Of a DNA stretch of 64,000 bases, positions 51,932-60,159 are shown in pieces. The stretch is taken from NCBI RefSeq assembly GCF_003732225.1, contig NZ_MOBJ01000034.1:248001-312000 (forward strand), written 5' to 3'. The DNA is from Pseudomonas brassicacearum (GTDB lineage Bacteria; Pseudomonadota; Gammaproteobacteria; Pseudomonadales; Pseudomonadaceae). Position 1 is the first letter of the stretch; every line of letters starts with the position of its first letter. The position numbers and the translations under genes are program-made. The notes below the pieces were generated by a model. That model was not told where the DNA came from. It saw only the letters and a list, made by a program, of their open reading frames with translations, and searched no databases.

Positions 51932-53226
51932 TGATTCAACGCTCCTGGCGGTATGTATTGGCCACTCTGGTGGTGCTGGCTGTGATCCTCGGTGGTGGTT
52001 ACTGGTACTGGAACCGCCCAGCACCAGAGCCCACGCTTGAACTGCTGACGCCGACCGATGGCCCGGCGATGACCCGGGTCATTCCCGGCACCACACCGCG
52101 CGCCCAGGTAGTGGTCGCGGTGAACGAAGAGCAGAAGCTCAGCGACAAGCAACTGATGACCCTGAGCCGTGGCGGTGCCGCGCAAATCGTTCAGGTGGTC
52201 CTGCCCACGGACTGCACGCAGCAAGGTAATGCCCTGCAAGCGGCCTTCCAACAGCTCAAAGGCCCTGCGACCCTGGTCAGCGGTATCGGCCCGGGTGCCG
52301 TCCTGGCCTGGCGCTGGCTGGCCGAGCAAAAAGACGACAAGTCCCAGGCCGTTTCAGTCGACCTGGCGCTGGAAAAACCCGGCTGCACCCACTTGCTGCC
52401 AAAAAGCGCAGCCCACGGTCATTGGCTGGTCGCCTGGAACGATAACCCGGACGACACCAGCGCCGGTTTCGTACGCGATCAACCCAATGCCGAAACCAGC
52501 ATCAGCGACTACGACATCAACCTGCCGCAAGTCCTCAACAACGAACTGCGCAAGATCCTCGTCGGCGCCGACAAGGGCAACGGCGGTCTGAACATCCCGG
52601 TGGTCGAAGTACCTGCCGGCCAGGCCAAGGACACCGTCACCCTGTTCCTCTCCGGTGACGGCGGCTGGCGCGACCTGGACCGTGACGTGGCCGGTGAAAT
52701 GGCGAAGATCGGCTACCCGGTGGTCGGCATCGACACCCTGCGCTACTACTGGCAGCACAAGAGCCCCGAGCAAAGCGCCATCGACCTTGCCGAACTAATG
52801 CAGCACTACCGCCAGAAGTGGGGCACCAAACGCTTCATCCTGACGGGTTACTCGTTCGGCGCTGACGTCTTGCCGGCGATCTACAACCGCATGCCGGAAA
52901 GTGAGCAACAACGGGTCGATGCAATCATCCTGCTGGCCTTCGCCCGCACCGGCAGCTTTGAAATTCAGGTCGACGGCTGGCTCGGCAATGCCGGTAAAGA
53001 AGCTGCCACTGGCCCGGAAATGGCCAAGCTGCCGGCCGATAAGGTGCTGTGCATCTACGGCGCAGAAGAAATCGCCGAGAGTGGCTGCACCGACAAGACC
53101 GCTGTTGGCGAAACCATGAAGCTGCCAGGCGGCCACCACTTCGACGAGAACTACCCGGCTCTGGCCCAACGCCTGGTCGACGCCATCAAGCAGCGCCAGA
53201 GCAAGGACAAGGTCGCCGAACAGTGA
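51931..53226 (+). CDS. AcvB/VirJ-family aminoacyl-phosphatidylglycerol hydrolase
   Basis: A 431-residue periplasmic hydrolase with an N-terminal membrane anchor (YVLATLVVLAVILGGGYWYW, about 9-28). The VirJ-type alpha/beta hydrolase domain (about 230-425) has FLSGDGGWRDLDRDV (about 236-250) and the nucleophile elbow ILTGYSFGADVLP (about 303-315). In P. aeruginosa the homologue downstream of mprF (PA0919) removes the amino acid from alanyl-phosphatidylglycerol, balancing the synthase; the same pairing with overlapping stop/start is seen here. A strong terminator follows. Confidence 0.9.
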   Translation: MIQRSWRYVLATLVVLAVILGGGYWYWNRPAPEPTLELLTPTDGPAMTRVIPGTTPRAQVVVAVNEEQKLSDKQLMTLSRGGAAQIVQVVLPTDCTQQGNALQAAFQQLKGPATLVSGIGPGAVLAWRWLAEQKDDKSQAVSVDLALEKPGCTHLLPKSAAHGHWLVAWNDNPDDTSAGFVRDQPNAETSISDYDINLPQVLNNELRKILVGADKGNGGLNIPVVEVPAGQAKDTVTLFLSGDGGWRDLDRDVAGEMAKIGYPVVGIDTLRYYWQHKSPEQSAIDLAELMQHYRQKWGTKRFILTGYSFGADVLPAIYNRMPESEQQRVDAIILLAFARTGSFEIQVDGWLGNAGKEAATGPEMAKLPADKVLCIYGAEEIAESGCTDKTAVGETMKLPGGHHFDENYPALAQRLVDAIKQRQSKDKVAEQ

Positions 53227-53241
53227 CCTGAGCCAAGCTCA

Positions 53242-53279
53242 AAAAAAGCCCCCGCTACCCAAGGTAACGGGGGCTTTTT
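53242..53279 (+). terminator. Rho-independent terminator of the mprF operon
   Basis: AAAAAGCCCCCGCTACC (53244-53260) pairs with GGTAACGGGGGCTTTTT (53263-53279), a long stem with a very short loop and T run, 15 bp after the acvB stop. Confidence 0.93.
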
Positions 53280-53317
53280 CATGCCACACCCGGCTCGACC
53301 GGACGACACAGTTCACC

Positions 53318-53407
53318 TGTGGGAGCGAGCTTGCTCGCGAAGACGGACTGACATCCACCATTGATGTCGACTGACACACCGCTTTCGCGAGCAAGCTCGC
53401 TCCCACA
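53318..53407. repeat. REP-type palindrome pair (family A)
   Basis: TGTGGGAGCGAGCTTGCTCG (from 53318) faces its reverse complement ending GCTCGCTCCCACA at 53407. The centre contains ATTGATGTCGACTGAC, the same spacer type as in the copies at 16161 and 60917. Confidence 0.9.
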
Positions 53408-53474
53408 TTGGATATCCATTGCCTTGAGGTTATGCATTCGCCCAAAGAAGCCGCGTTTACTTTCGTTTACTTAA

Positions 53475-53816
53475 GGTGTCGCAATATAGGATGACGGCCG
53501 CAGACCTTGTAGGCACACTCCGAATCTTGCGTTTGGGCACTTTGATGCCTTGTTGCGCTTTTCTTCGACGGGATACTCTCCGGACGTCGCTGACCATTCA
53601 GCGATCGGGTGTGGTAACCCGGCGAAACCAGCGCAACAGCGCCTTCATCACGAACACAGGCATTTTTTTGTCTGTGATCTCGAGTTATGGCGGCTGTGCG
53701 TGGGACGCCCTCGGGCGTGCCGGTTTCCTTGGTTCCCGGTTTACCACCCTGCGTACAGCTGCCACCTTTTCGTGTGGTAACGAAAAAGGCAGCTCCTCGA
53801 ACCTGGGAGCAAGACT
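53475..53816 (+). promoter_or_regulatory. Long structured leader of the DUF6124 gene
   Basis: This 340-bp stretch before the small gene has a dense set of inverted repeats. There are hairpins at 53588-53603 (CGCTGACCATTCAGCG) and 53606-53621 (CGGGTGTGGTAACCCG), and a 13-bp stem pairing 53688-53700 (TGGCGGCTGTGCG) with 53752-53764 (CGTACAGCTGCCA, two G-U wobbles), which encloses a further hairpin ACGCCCTCGGGCGT (53705-53718). I recall very similar sequence before other DUF3077/DUF6124 genes in fluorescent pseudomonads. It may be a cis-acting RNA element or a small RNA. Open frames through it look like by-products of the structure. Confidence 0.6.
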
Positions 53817-54143
53817 ATGACCAAAACAGATACGTCTTCACCTTCAGAACTGAAAACCATCGGCTTGACCCCTCTCATCTACTGCTCGGATCAGGCGTTA
53901 TTCAACGTCCGCGCCGGCGTCCCCATCGTTGATGCATTGTCTCAGGCCTCCGATCTGCTGTTCCTCGCCCGATCATTTGCTCAGGATGCCGCGTTCACAA
54001 AAGACACCGACCGCCACGCCTGGGCCGCGCATTATCTGACGGCAATGAGTAAGGCCGTGATCGATGATGTGGTGAAGGTCCTGACCCCGCGACCTGCCCG
54101 GACAAACACCCAATCTGAAGACCCGCAGCCTGAAAGCAACTAA
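53817..54143 (+). CDS. DUF6124 (DUF3077-like) small protein
   Basis: A 108-residue acidic protein of a family found almost only in Pseudomonas. The core LFNVRAGVPIVDALSQAS (about 28-45) followed by DLLFLARSFAQDAAF and HAWAAHYLTAMSKAVIDDVV (about 68-87) is the family helical unit; the ends (first 20 and last 20 residues) are low-complexity. ATG at 53817 with GGGAGC upstream. It is monocistronic between a structured leader and a terminator. Function unknown; several paralogues per genome are usual. Confidence 0.85.
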   Translation: MTKTDTSSPSELKTIGLTPLIYCSDQALFNVRAGVPIVDALSQASDLLFLARSFAQDAAFTKDTDRHAWAAHYLTAMSKAVIDDVVKVLTPRPARTNTQSEDPQPESN

Positions 54144-54156
54144 AGGCACAGAGACG

Positions 54157-54195
54157 AAAAAGCCCCCGTTACCTTGCGGTGACGGGGGCTTTTTT
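54157..54195 (+). terminator. Rho-independent terminator after the DUF6124 gene
   Basis: AAAAAGCCCCCGTTACC (54157-54173) pairs with GGTGACGGGGGCTTTTTT (54178-54195), loop TTGC. Near-identical in sequence to the terminator of the mprF operon 0.9 kb upstream. Confidence 0.93.
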
Positions 54196-54213
54196 GCTGG
54201 AAGCGGCAAGATC

Positions 54214-54290
54214 AAAAGATCGCAGGCTGCGCCAGCTCCTACGCGAAACCCGCGACTTTCTGTAGGAGCTGCCGAAGGCTGCGATCTTTT
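54214..54290. repeat. REP-type palindrome (family B)
   Basis: AAAAGATCGCAGGCTGCGCC (from 54214) faces the arm GTAGGAGCTGCCGAAGGCTG continuing to GCGATCTTTT at 54290. It lies just before the kup stop, between convergent genes. Confidence 0.85.
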
Positions 54291-54298
54291 TGTGAGGC

Positions 54299-56200
54299 TT
54301 ACATTTCTACCTGTGTACCCAGCTCAATCACCCGGTTCACCGGCAACTTGAAGAACCGCAGGTTGCCGTTGGCGTTTTTCAGCATGAAGGCGAACAACGC
54401 TTCGCGCCAACGGGCCATGCCGACGAGCTTGGAGGTGATGACCGTCTCGCGACTGAGGAAATACGTCGTACGCATCGGACTGAAGTCCAGCTCATCGAGA
54501 GGACACAGCTTCAGCGCTTGCGGCACATCCGGTTCGTCCGTAAAGCCGAAATGCAGGATCACCCGATAGAAGCCTTCACCGTAGGATTCGACCTCGAACC
54601 GCCGCTGCTTCGGCACCCGCGGAATATCCTCGTAAACCACGGTCAGCAGCACCACCCGCTCATGCAGCACCTGGTTGTGCAGCAAGTTGTGCAACAACGC
54701 ATGAGGCACCGCATCCGCCCGTGCCGTGAGGAACACCGCCGTGCCCTGGACCCGATGCGGAGGCTGCACGCGAATACTGTTGATAAAAATCGGCAGCGGT
54801 AGCCCGCCCTCATCCAGCCGGTCCACCAACAGCTCTTTACCGCGTTTCCAGGTCGTCATCAGGATAAACAGCACAATCCCCGCCAATACCGGAAATGCAC
54901 CGCCCTGCACGATTTTAGGCACGTTGGCGGCGAAGTACAGCCCGTCCACCAGCAGGAAGCCGATCAGGATCGGCACCGTCAGGACCGGCGACCATTTCCA
55001 CAGCAACAGCATCACCGCCGCCACCAGAATGCTGGTGATCAGCATGGTCCCGGTCACCGCCACACCGTAAGCCGAGGCCAGCGCGTTGGAGGAGCCGAAA
55101 CCGATCACCAGCAAAATCACCCCGACCATCAGCGCCCAGTTCACCGCACCGATGTAGATCTGGCCCTGCTCAGCACTGGACGTGTGCTGAATGTACATAC
55201 GTGGGATGTAACCGAGCTGAATCGCCTGACGAGTCAGGGAGAACGCACCGGAAATCACCGCCTGAGAGGCGATCACCGTCGCCAACGTCGACAGCACGAC
55301 CAATGGAATCAACGCCCAGCCCGGCGCCAGCAGGTAGAACGGGTTACGCGCTGCTTCCGGGTTTTCCAGCAGCAAGGCGCCCTGACCGAAATAGTTGAGC
55401 ACCAGCGCCGGCAGCACCAAGGCGAACCAGGCACGGGCAATCGGCTTGCGACCGAAGTGGCCCATGTCTGCGTACAGCGCTTCGGCACCGGTCAGCGCCA
55501 GCACCACAGCGCCGAGAATCGCGATGCCCATGCCTGGGTGAACGACGAAGAAGCGTACGCCCCAGGCCGGGTTCAGCGCTTGCAGCACTTCCGGATGCTG
55601 GGAGATGCCATGCGCACCCAGTACACCCAGCACCACGAACCACAACACCATCACCGGGCCGAACAACTTGCCGATGCGGTCAGTGCCGTGTTTCTGGATC
55701 AGGAACAACCCTACCAGCACGATCAGCGACAACGGCACGACCCAGCGTTCGAGGCCGTCGAATGCCAGTTCCAGACCTTCCACCGCCGACAATACGGAAA
55801 TCGCCGGGGTGATCATGCTGTCGCCGTAGAACAGCGCCGCGCCGATCAGGCCAAGGATCACCAGCACCGACTGCAGCCGCGGATACGATGCCGAGGCTCG
55901 CCGCGCCAGCGCGGTCAGGGCCATGATCCCGCCTTCGCCCTGGTTGTCGGCACGCAGAATGAACAACACGTACTTGATCGAGACCACCCAGACCAGCGAC
56001 CAGAAGATCAGCGCCAGAATCCCGAACACCCCGTCATGGTTGGCTTGTACCCCATAGCCACCGGTAAACACCTCTTTGAGGGTGTACAGCGGGCTGGTAC
56101 CGATATCGCCATAAACCACCCCGACCGCCGCTACCAACATCCCCAAGGGCTTTGCCCCGGAATGCCCTGAGCCTACTGCCTGACTACTTGCCTGACCCAT
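54299..56200 (-). CDS. kup: Low-affinity potassium transporter Kup
   Basis: A 633-residue K+/H+ symporter (KUP/HAK/KT family) with about 12 helices. GVVYGDIGTSPLYTLKEVF (about 27-45) is the family signature; KYVLFILRADNQGEGGIMAL (about 75-94) is the second conserved block. The C-terminal cytoplasmic part (about 480-633) includes the usual PPHRVQGTAVFLT. The start is ATG at 56200 (MGQASSQ), with GGAG eight bases upstream, giving the family length; a longer frame lacks support. Confidence 0.95.
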   Translation of the reverse strand: MGQASSQAVGSGHSGAKPLGMLVAAVGVVYGDIGTSPLYTLKEVFTGGYGVQANHDGVFGILALIFWSLVWVVSIKYVLFILRADNQGEGGIMALTALARRASASYPRLQSVLVILGLIGAALFYGDSMITPAISVLSAVEGLELAFDGLERWVVPLSLIVLVGLFLIQKHGTDRIGKLFGPVMVLWFVVLGVLGAHGISQHPEVLQALNPAWGVRFFVVHPGMGIAILGAVVLALTGAEALYADMGHFGRKPIARAWFALVLPALVLNYFGQGALLLENPEAARNPFYLLAPGWALIPLVVLSTLATVIASQAVISGAFSLTRQAIQLGYIPRMYIQHTSSAEQGQIYIGAVNWALMVGVILLVIGFGSSNALASAYGVAVTGTMLITSILVAAVMLLLWKWSPVLTVPILIGFLLVDGLYFAANVPKIVQGGAFPVLAGIVLFILMTTWKRGKELLVDRLDEGGLPLPIFINSIRVQPPHRVQGTAVFLTARADAVPHALLHNLLHNQVLHERVVLLTVVYEDIPRVPKQRRFEVESYGEGFYRVILHFGFTDEPDVPQALKLCPLDELDFSPMRTTYFLSRETVITSKLVGMARWREALFAFMLKNANGNLRFFKLPVNRVIELGTQVEM

Positions 56201-56523
56201 CAACCACTCCTGCCACCAAGACCGGGGCTTCATATAAAAAGCACGACGTCGAGCAAGCGCCTACGCTTTGCCAACCTGCGCAGACTGCTGTGCAGCATGC
56301 ACCGTTTTACTTATTGATACAGACGATTTGTTGACTGAAAAAATACGCCTGGGTGTAACGGCGCGAAGCATAGCGCAGCACTCGTCGTATTTCCCTGCAT
56401 AAAGCTGGTCAAGTGCGCTGACCATCGCTAGAATTGCGCACTTTTTGATCAGAGGCACTTCAAGTGCCCATCTGTCGCCTTGCCGTCTTCGGCTGGAGGC
56501 GTCACAAAACACCGAGGTTAGAC
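56201..56523. promoter_or_regulatory. Divergent control region of kup and rimO
   Basis: A 323-bp gene-free region. TGGTCA (56406-56411) and TAGAAT (56429-56434), 17 bases apart, make a fair sigma-70 promoter pointing to rimO about 90 bp before its start. The AT-rich stretch 56310-56350 is a candidate for the kup promoter on the other strand. No operator was recognised. Confidence 0.4.
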
Positions 56524-57858
56524 ATGTCCACCACAACGCCGGCCAACCCTAAAGTTGGTTTCGTATCCCTGGGTTGCCCGAAAGCACTGGTCGACTCCGA
56601 GCGCATCCTTACCCAACTGCGCATGGAAGGCTATGACGTCGTGTCCACCTATCAGGACGCCGATGTCGTGGTGGTCAACACCTGCGGCTTCATCGACTCG
56701 GCCAAGGCCGAATCCCTTGAGGTGATCGGCGAAGCCATCAAGGAAAACGGCAAGGTCATCGTCACCGGCTGCATGGGCGTCGAAGAAGGCACCATCCGTA
56801 ACGTGCACCCGAGCGTGCTGGCCGTGACCGGTCCGCAGCAGTACGAGCAAGTGGTCAACGCCGTGCACGACGTCGTGCCGCCGCGCAAGGATCACAACCC
56901 GCTGATCGACCTGGTGCCGCCGCAAGGCATCAAGCTGACGCCGCGTCACTACGCCTACCTGAAGATTTCCGAAGGCTGCAACCACAGCTGCAGCTTCTGC
57001 ATCATCCCGTCGATGCGCGGCAAACTGGTCAGCCGTCCGGTGGGCGATGTGCTCGACGAAGCCCAGCGTCTGGTCAAATCCGGCGTCAAAGAGCTGCTGG
57101 TAATTTCCCAGGACACCAGCGCCTACGGCGTTGACGTCAAGTACCGCACCGGCTTCTGGAACGGCGCGCCGGTGAAAACCCGCATGACCGAACTTTGCGA
57201 AGCGCTCAGCACCCTGGGCGTCTGGGTTCGTCTGCACTACGTTTACCCGTACCCGCACGTCGACGAGCTGATCCCGCTGATGGCCGCCGGGAAAATCCTG
57301 CCGTACCTGGACATCCCGTTCCAGCACGCCAGCCCGAAAGTCCTCAAGGCGATGAAACGCCCGGCGTTCGAAGACAAGACCCTGGCGCGCATCAAGAACT
57401 GGCGCGAGATCTGCCCGGACCTGATCATCCGTTCGACCTTCATCGTCGGCTTCCCCGGCGAAACCGAAGAAGACTTCCAGTACCTGCTGAACTGGCTGAC
57501 CGAAGCCCAGCTCGACCGCGTCGGCTGCTTCCAGTACTCGCCGGTTGAAGGCGCACCGGCCAACGATCTGGACCTGGACATCGTTCCGGATGACGTCAAG
57601 CAAGACCGTTGGGATCGCTTCATGGCGCACCAGCAGGCCATCAGCTCGGCGCGCCTGCAAATGCGCATCGGCCGTGAAATCGAAGTGCTGGTCGATGAAG
57701 TCGACGAGCAAGGCGCGGTTGGCCGTTGCTTCTTCGATGCCCCGGAAATCGACGGTAACGTGTTCATCGACAACGGCAGCAACCTCAAGCCGGGCGACAA
57801 GGTCTGGTGCAAAGTGACCGACGCCGACGAATACGACCTGTGGGCTGAACAGATCTAA
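56524..57858 (+). CDS. rimO: Ribosomal protein S12 methylthiotransferase RimO
   Basis: A 444-residue radical-SAM enzyme that methylthiolates Asp88 of ribosomal protein S12. Domains in order are the UPF0004 domain with three cysteines of the second cluster (SLGCPKA, NTCGF, TGCMG), the radical-SAM core with SEGCNHSCSFCIIP (CxxxCxxC, about 151-164) and the C-terminal TRAM domain (about 380-444). The close relative MiaB modifies tRNA; the SLGCPKALVDSERI start and length point to RimO. The ATG at 56524 gives the expected start; a terminator follows. Confidence 0.96.
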   Translation: MSTTTPANPKVGFVSLGCPKALVDSERILTQLRMEGYDVVSTYQDADVVVVNTCGFIDSAKAESLEVIGEAIKENGKVIVTGCMGVEEGTIRNVHPSVLAVTGPQQYEQVVNAVHDVVPPRKDHNPLIDLVPPQGIKLTPRHYAYLKISEGCNHSCSFCIIPSMRGKLVSRPVGDVLDEAQRLVKSGVKELLVISQDTSAYGVDVKYRTGFWNGAPVKTRMTELCEALSTLGVWVRLHYVYPYPHVDELIPLMAAGKILPYLDIPFQHASPKVLKAMKRPAFEDKTLARIKNWREICPDLIIRSTFIVGFPGETEEDFQYLLNWLTEAQLDRVGCFQYSPVEGAPANDLDLDIVPDDVKQDRWDRFMAHQQAISSARLQMRIGREIEVLVDEVDEQGAVGRCFFDAPEIDGNVFIDNGSNLKPGDKVWCKVTDADEYDLWAEQI

Positions 57859-57871
57859 ACGTAAAAAATAT

Positions 57872-57910
57872 GAAAAGCCCCGCTCTCTTCACGAGATGCG
57901 GGGCTTTTTT
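57872..57910 (+). terminator. Rho-independent terminator after rimO
   Basis: AAAAGCCCCGCTCTC (57873-57887) pairs with GAGATGCGGGGCTTTTT (57893-57909), with a T run, 14 bp after the stop. Confidence 0.92.
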
Positions 57911-57973
57911 ACGTCTATCGTTTTGTTCAGCAAGAGGATTTCACCTCACGCACATCACAAGGGGCAGGCGGGA

Positions 57974-58447
57974 ATGCGCCATCACTCGGTCATCCATACA
58001 CCGAAACACAGCGACTACGAAGAACTGACCCGGGTCTGGGAGGCATCGGTACGCGCCACGCATGACTTTTTGCCGGACAGTTACATCGAGCTGCTGAAAA
58101 ACCTGGTGCTCACCCGCTATCTGGATGCCGTCATGCTGATCTGCACCCGCGACCGCCGCCAGCACATTACCGGGTTCGCCGGCGTTGCGGCAGGCAAGAT
58201 CGAAATGCTCTTTATCGCCCCCGAACACCGTGGCGAGGGCCTGGGCAAACAACTGCTGCACTACGCCATGGAACACCTCAACGCCGATCAACTGGACGTC
58301 AACGAACAAAACCCGCAAGCCTTGGGGTTTTATTTCAAACAGGGTTTCGAAGTCATCGGACGCTCGGAGGTCGATGGCATGGGCCAGCCTTATCCGCTGC
58401 TGCACATGCGTTTGCGTCAAAACCAGCAATGTTCACAGCATCGCTGA
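57974..58447 (+). CDS. GNAT-family N-acetyltransferase
   Basis: A 157-residue acetyltransferase. The acetyl-CoA loop is IAPEHRGEGLGKQLLHYAME (about 81-100, the R/QxxGxG/A motif), preceded by the beta strand KIEMLFI and followed by LDVNEQNPQALGFYFKQGF, the usual N...FY..GF motif B. It resembles E. coli YjaB-type enzymes. The substrate is unknown. The ATG at 57974 follows GGCGGGA; longer in-frame starts fall in the rimO terminator. Confidence 0.88.
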   Translation: MRHHSVIHTPKHSDYEELTRVWEASVRATHDFLPDSYIELLKNLVLTRYLDAVMLICTRDRRQHITGFAGVAAGKIEMLFIAPEHRGEGLGKQLLHYAMEHLNADQLDVNEQNPQALGFYFKQGFEVIGRSEVDGMGQPYPLLHMRLRQNQQCSQHR

Positions 58448-58463
58448 CACAACACGGAACAAA

Positions 58464-58553
58464 TGTGGGAGCGAGCTTGCTCGCGAAGAGGCCATCAGAT
58501 TCAACATCAATGCTGACTGACAAACCGCTTTCGCGAGCAAGCCCGCTCCCACA
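58464..58553. repeat. REP-type palindrome pair (family A)
   Basis: TGTGGGAGCGAGCTTGCTCG (from 58464) faces the arm ending GCCCGCTCCCACA at 58553, with one change relative to the other copies. Confidence 0.9.
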
Positions 58554-58637
58554 AAAAGCCACAGTACTGAAATGGACCCGCGATTAACCGGCGCGAGGCA
58601 GGTACAATGCCTCCCCCCTTTTGTAACGGCCCCTGTC

Positions 58638-59348
58638 ATGACTGACCCGATTCGTCTCTCCAAACGCCTCATCGAGCTCGTCGGCTGCTCCCGTCGGGAG
58701 GCTGAGCTGTTCATTGAGGGCGGCTGGGTCACCGTGGACGGCGAAGTCATCGATGAGCCACAGTTCAAGGTCGACACCCAGAAAGTCGAACTCGACCCCG
58801 AAGCCAAGGCCACCGCGCCGGAACCCGTGACCATCCTGCTAAACGTCCCTGTTGGCATGGACGCAGAAACTGCCATGGCAACCATCAGCGCCGAGACCCT
58901 GAGCGAAGAACACCGCTTCAGCAAACGTCCGCTCAAGGGCCACTTCCTGCGGCTGACCGCCAGTACCGACCTGCAGGCCAATGCCAGCGGGTTGCTGGTG
59001 TTTACCCAGGACTGGAAGATCCTGCGCAAGCTCACCGCCGACTCCACCAAGATCGAGCAAGAGTATGTCGTCGAGGTTGAAGGCGAGATGGTGGCTCACG
59101 GCCTCAACCGCTTGAACCACGGCCTGACCTACAAGGGCAAGGAACTGCCGCCGGTCAAAGCCAGCTGGCAGAACGAAAATCGCCTGCGCTTTGCGATGAA
59201 AAACCCACAACCGGGCGTGATTGCCCTGTTCTGCCAGGCCGTCGGCCTGAAGGTCGTCGCCATCCGCCGCATCCGCATCGGCGGTGTTTCCATCGGCAAA
59301 GTGCCGTTGGGGCAATGGCGCTATCTGTCTGCCAAAGAGAAATTCTAA
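58638..59348 (+). CDS. Pseudouridine synthase-family protein (RsuA/RluF-like), altered catalytic motif
   Basis: A 236-residue protein. An N-terminal S4 RNA-binding domain (RLSKRLIELVGCSRREAEL, about 6-24, to about 60) precedes an RsuA/RluF-type synthase domain. The catalytic motif, normally RLDxxTxGLL, reads TDLQANASGLL: counting back from GLL, Gln113 stands where the essential Asp should be, with an Asp two residues earlier. The C-terminal blocks (EQEYVVEVEGEM, AIRRIRIGGVSIGKVPLG) are kept. Either catalysis is lost, leaving an RNA-binding protein, or the Asp is shifted by a small insertion. The ATG at 58638 fits the S4 domain start. Confidence 0.85.
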   Translation: MTDPIRLSKRLIELVGCSRREAELFIEGGWVTVDGEVIDEPQFKVDTQKVELDPEAKATAPEPVTILLNVPVGMDAETAMATISAETLSEEHRFSKRPLKGHFLRLTASTDLQANASGLLVFTQDWKILRKLTADSTKIEQEYVVEVEGEMVAHGLNRLNHGLTYKGKELPPVKASWQNENRLRFAMKNPQPGVIALFCQAVGLKVVAIRRIRIGGVSIGKVPLGQWRYLSAKEKF

Positions 59349-59415
59349 GGCGGCCACACATTTCGGCGTCGCCGTTACCGGCAACGCCCACAGCTGAATG
59401 ATCAGGACTGCACAC

Positions 59416-59883
59416 ATGATTCATAACGACGTACTGCGCAGCGTGCGCTACATGCTCGACATCAGCGACAAGAAAGTCATCGAGATCATCAAGCTCGGCG
59501 GTATGGATGTCACCCTGCCCGACCTGGTGACGTACCTCGACAAGAAAGAAGAAGACGAGGAAGGCTTCGTACGCTGCCCGGATGACGTCATGGCGCATTT
59601 CCTCGATGGCCTGGTGTTCTTCAAGCGCGGCAAGGACGAAAGCCGTCCGCCGCAGCCGATCGAGCTACCGATCACCAACAACATCATCCTGAAGAAACTG
59701 CGTGTGGCCTTCGAACTGAAAGAAGACGACATGCACGCGATTCTCAAGGCAGCCGAGTTCCCGGTCTCCAAGCCGGAGCTGAGCGCGCTGTTTCGCAAGT
59801 TCGGCCACACCAACTACCGCCCATGCGGCGACCAGTTGCTGCGCAACTTTCTCAAGGGCTTGACCCTGCGCGTTCGCGGCTGA
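59416..59883 (+). CDS. DUF1456 (YehS-like) protein
   Basis: A 155-residue cytoplasmic protein built from two similar DUF1456 units: MIHNDVLRSVRYMLDISDKK at the start and NNIILKKLRVAFELKEDDM (about 85-103), each followed by a short helix pair and a conserved ending (DVMAHFLDGLVFFKRG and DQLLRNFLKGLTLRVR). The ATG at 59416 is taken over an upstream in-frame ATG because it matches the repeat start. YehS-type proteins have no settled function. Followed by a REP pair. Confidence 0.9.
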   Translation: MIHNDVLRSVRYMLDISDKKVIEIIKLGGMDVTLPDLVTYLDKKEEDEEGFVRCPDDVMAHFLDGLVFFKRGKDESRPPQPIELPITNNIILKKLRVAFELKEDDMHAILKAAEFPVSKPELSALFRKFGHTNYRPCGDQLLRNFLKGLTLRVRG

Positions 59884-59985
59884 TCCCCCCTGACGTGCGG
59901 TGATCGCCTCGGTCATCGCAGGTACGCATGAACGGAAACATCATTGCACTGGATGGCAGCTTCAGTCTCTGAAATCGGCTGTGCG

Positions 59986-60084
59986 GCCATCGCGAGCAAG
60001 CTCGCTCCCACACTGGATCTTCTGTGAATACAGAATGTGTAAGCACAACAGATCACATGTGGGAGCGAGCTTGCTCGCGATGGC
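59986..60084. repeat. REP-type palindrome pair (family A, inverted order)
   Basis: GCCATCGCGAGCAAGCTCGC (from 59986) runs to CTCCCACA and is answered by TGTGGGAGCGAGC ending CGCGATGGC at 60084, so the two REP units point tail to tail compared with the other family A copies. A short extra palindrome TTCTGTGAATACAGAA (60020-60035) is in the centre. Confidence 0.85.
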
Positions 60085-60159
60085 GGACTAACAGGCGCCA
60101 CCGATCCAGCGGTTGCTCGGGTTATCATGCCCACCTCTTTCCCGCCTCGACCCCAAACC

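Noticed and set aside
53476..53820. 115-codon open frame through the structured leader of the DUF6124 gene
   Set aside because: No ribosome binding site and no domain; the same bases form conserved-looking hairpins, so an RNA role is more likely.
53227..54298. Mobile element or prophage remnant around the DUF6124 gene
   Set aside because: No integrase, transposase or attachment repeats are seen; the extra sequence is explained by REP units, the leader and terminators.
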